Positions 5,070-6,793 of a stretch of DNA of 6,793 nucleotides are shown here, one piece after another (positions within the stretch are counted from its first letter, which is position 1; every line of letters begins with the position of its first letter). The position numbers were made by a program, and so were the translations under genes. Source of the stretch: Eutrophocola salsuginis (GTDB taxonomy: Bacteria > Pseudomonadota > Gammaproteobacteria > Pseudomonadales > Pseudohongiellaceae); contig JAYQTB010000005.1 in NCBI GenBank assembly GCA_038147195.1, positions 1 through 6,793 on the forward strand. The letters run 5' to 3'. The notes below the pieces were generated by a model. That model was given only the letters and a program-made list of their open reading frames with translations, had not been told where the DNA came from and did not search any database.

Positions 5070-6793
5070 TTAGTAACGGAATCGTACCCCGACTTCAAGC
5101 GAACGTCCCGCCTCCGGTGCAAATCCACGCAGGTAGGAGGTGGACAGGCGAATTTCCTCATCACCGAGATTGCGCCCGCGGGCGAACAACATGAGTTCGC
5201 TGCCCTGCAGTTCGAAGGTATAGTCCAGGCCCATGTCCCAGCGTGTATAACTGTCGGTCGGCAATTCAAAATTGCTGGGCTGGTTCTGTTCACCGGCATG
5301 CAGGACGGAGACATATGCAGACCAGTTGTTGCCCGTATAATCCAGTTTCGACCCAATACGCGACGGCGGCATGCGGGGTACATCGCCGTGACCGTGGAAG
5401 TCGCCGTCGATGGTGTCGCCGAAGACCTGCAGGCTGAGATAGTCGTTGAGCGGGAAATTCAGTTCCAGTTCTACACCCCAGAACGTGGCATCCAACTGCT
5501 GGTAGGCGCGAACGGGAAAACCGTCCACCTCGTCGCCGGTTGTAACCAGGGCAATATAATCCTGGAAGTCGTTATAGAAGGCCGTGATGGTGGCATCGAA
5601 AGTTTCCTGGTCGAGGTACAGCGTAACATCGAGATTGCGGGATGTTTCCTCGGAGAACCCGGTATTGCCGAGTTCGCAGGCGCCTGTGGCGAAATGGATG
5701 ACGCAATTATCCAGGTCTTCCAGTCCGTAGTTGGAATACAGCTCTTCCACGGACGGTGCGCGTTCGGAATGGGACGCCGTGAAGCCCAGCGAGGTCTGGG
5801 CATTGAAGTCCCAAAGCAGTGACGCGGAATAGCTGAAGGTCGAGTAATCAACCGAAGGAGCCGCGCTGTTCTGCGGCGCGTAGTCATCCCGGTTGATGCG
5901 GGCGCCCAGTTCGACCGTGTAATTGCCGCCATGGTAATCCTCTACGAGAAACAGTCCGCGTGATTCGATATAGGTCACGGGGATGAAGCTCTCCTCGCCA
6001 AACGCACCAAATTCCTCGTCCGATGTTTGCAATCCCAGGGCACCATGCCAGTTGTTGGTTTCGGCGTGCGTCACCTGCAGGCGCTGTTGCCAGGCATCGT
6101 TGTTGTATTGCGTGCCAATGACGCCGGGACCTTCCAATTCAGCGTGTGTGTATTCGGACAAGGTCAGGCGGTAATCGATATGTTCAATGAAAGGCGTCAG
6201 GTTGCGCCATTCACCCGTCAGGTCGTAGCGGGTACGTTCCATATCGATAAAGACGAATTCGCTATGCTCTTCTTCATGATCTGCATCGTGATCCTCGTCC
6301 TCGTCATGATCTTCCTCATGCTCATGGGCACCCGGCGGCAGGCCGTAGTTGTTTTCAATATGATTAACGGCGAGGCCGAGGAATCCCGAATCAAAAATCC
6401 AGGAAGTGCCGAGAGAATATGATTCGGTCTCACCACTGGTGTTGGCGACGAAGCCTTGGGTATTTTCGACTTCCTCATGTTCTTCCTCGTGATCCTCATC
6501 CTCGTGCTCTTCTTCCTCATGATCATCTTCCAGATACGCCTGTTGGATTGCGAAGCCGGGAATCTCCAGGTCGTTCCATTCACGGCGCAGGGCATCCAAG
6601 TGCCAAGCAATGTTGCCGGTGGTGAAATCCAGCCGTGCGATGACCGAATCCTGCTCGGATGCCGTGTCGTGGCGGGCTTCCATGGTGAAATCCGCTTTTT
6701 CTGTCAAAGTGCGGGGAATGCGGCTGTCGATGACGTTGACGACACCGCCGATGGCGCCACCACCGTACAGGAGAGTGGAAGGTCCTCGCAGTA
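5070..6793 (-). CDS. znuD: TonB-dependent receptor, ZnuD-like (N-terminus outside window)
   Basis: The frame is open from the right edge (first full codon 6791-6789) to TAA at 5072-5070, giving 573 visible residues. The upstream end is the conserved end of a TonB plug domain, LRGPSTLLYGGGAIGGVVNV (6791-6732). The missing part should contain the signal peptide, TonB box and most of the plug. The rest is the 22-strand-type beta-barrel, ending in LEVGVRFRY, with the aromatic last residue used for outer-membrane insertion. Motifs common in these barrels are visible, such as TASHSERAPSVEELYSNYG and ARGRNLGDEEIR. Two loops are very rich in His, Asp and Glu (6462-6530 and 6264-6326), the second following YGLPPG. 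This matches, from memory, Neisseria ZnuD, whose corresponding loop also follows a YGLP motif and is His-rich. The predicted role is TonB-driven uptake of zinc, or possibly another divalent metal, across the outer membrane. Two Cys residues (NCVIHFATGACELGN, about 5708-5664) could form a loop disulphide. The promoter and any Zur site lie outside the window. Confidence 0.9.
   Translation of the reverse strand, partial: LRGPSTLLYGGGAIGGVVNVIDSRIPRTLTEKADFTMEARHDTASEQDSVIARLDFTTGNIAWHLDALRREWNDLEIPGFAIQQAYLEDDHEEEEHEDEDHEEEHEEVENTQGFVANTSGETESYSLGTSWIFDSGFLGLAVNHIENNYGLPPGAHEHEEDHDEDEDHDADHEEEHSEFVFIDMERTRYDLTGEWRNLTPFIEHIDYRLTLSEYTHAELEGPGVIGTQYNNDAWQQRLQVTHAETNNWHGALGLQTSDEEFGAFGEESFIPVTYIESRGLFLVEDYHGGNYTVELGARINRDDYAPQNSAAPSVDYSTFSYSASLLWDFNAQTSLGFTASHSERAPSVEELYSNYGLEDLDNCVIHFATGACELGNTGFSEETSRNLDVTLYLDQETFDATITAFYNDFQDYIALVTTGDEVDGFPVRAYQQLDATFWGVELELNFPLNDYLSLQVFGDTIDGDFHGHGDVPRMPPSRIGSKLDYTGNNWSAYVSVLHAGEQNQPSNFELPTDSYTRWDMGLDYTFELQGSELMLFARGRNLGDEEIRLSTSYLRGFAPEAGRSLEVGVRFRY
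6264..6326 (-). other. His/Asp/Glu-rich loop 2 of the TonB-dependent receptor
   Basis: Twenty-one codons directly after YGLPPGA encode HEHEEDHDEDEDHDADHEEE and a final His: seven His among acidic residues, with a single Ala. This is an extracellular-loop position in ZnuD-like barrels, and the composition fits capture of zinc or a similar cation. The coding DNA is low-complexity (GAT/GAC, GAA/GAG and CAT/CAC codons), so length variation between strains is likely. Confidence 0.75.
6462..6530 (-). other. His/Asp/Glu-rich loop 1 of the TonB-dependent receptor
   Basis: Codons after QQAYL encode EDDHEEEEHEDEDHEEEHEE and then VEN, an acidic stretch with four regularly spaced His. It resembles loop 2, about 45 residues further on, and probably sits on the cell surface between neighbouring barrel strands. 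A metal-collecting role is inferred from composition and from the ZnuD resemblance. Confidence 0.72.

Noticed and set aside
6027..6422. Plus-strand ORF with a very hydrophobic stretch (MLFFMICIVILVLVMIFLML)
   Set aside because: It is exactly antisense to the His/Asp/Glu-rich loop 2. The reverse complement of His, Asp and Glu codons gives Met, Val, Ile, Phe and Leu, so the apparent membrane segment is an artefact.
5070..6707. TTG at 6707 as the start of the TonB receptor
   Set aside because: The same frame stays open to the window edge and encodes the conserved plug-domain end LRGPSTLLYGGGAIGG upstream of the TTG. The gene starts outside the window.

Overview
The window looks like an ordinary chromosomal segment of a gammaproteobacterium. 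This rests on its moderately high G+C with G/C-ending codons, a LemA plus M48 protease pair of proteobacterial type, a ZnuD-like TonB-dependent receptor (which implies an outer membrane), and two short palindromic elements in the intergenic spaces. The genus cannot be told from the sequence. I see no RNA gene, insertion sequence, phage gene or CRISPR array.

Layout, left to right. Bases 2-55 are the acidic C-terminal end of a plus-strand gene that begins outside the window. It converges on a minus-strand CaCA-type calcium/sodium antiporter (114-1058), and an imperfect hairpin (70-120) fills the gap and covers the antiporter stop codon. After a 183-base divergent spacer comes a plus-strand two-gene unit, lemA (1242-1838) and an M48 membrane metalloprotease (1863-3743, GTG start), 24 bases apart. 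A near-perfect 56-base palindromic repeat (3776-3831) follows the protease.

The right half is a minus-strand cluster, transcribed from the right edge leftwards: a ZnuD-like TonB-dependent receptor missing its N-terminus (5070-6793), a multi-pass membrane protein only 9 bases downstream (4366-5060), and a small secreted Asn/Tyr/His-containing protein (3899-4279). The receptor carries two strongly His/Asp/Glu-rich segments, which point to uptake of zinc or another divalent metal. The membrane gene is broken by one frameshift. The small gene reads well only if the frame is changed twice, and an in-frame TAG then remains.

The two units look functionally separate: LemA and the protease in inner-membrane protein maintenance, the receptor cluster in metal acquisition. 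The point most worth checking is the frame damage in two adjacent cluster genes while every other gene in the window is open. It is either gene decay or local sequence error.
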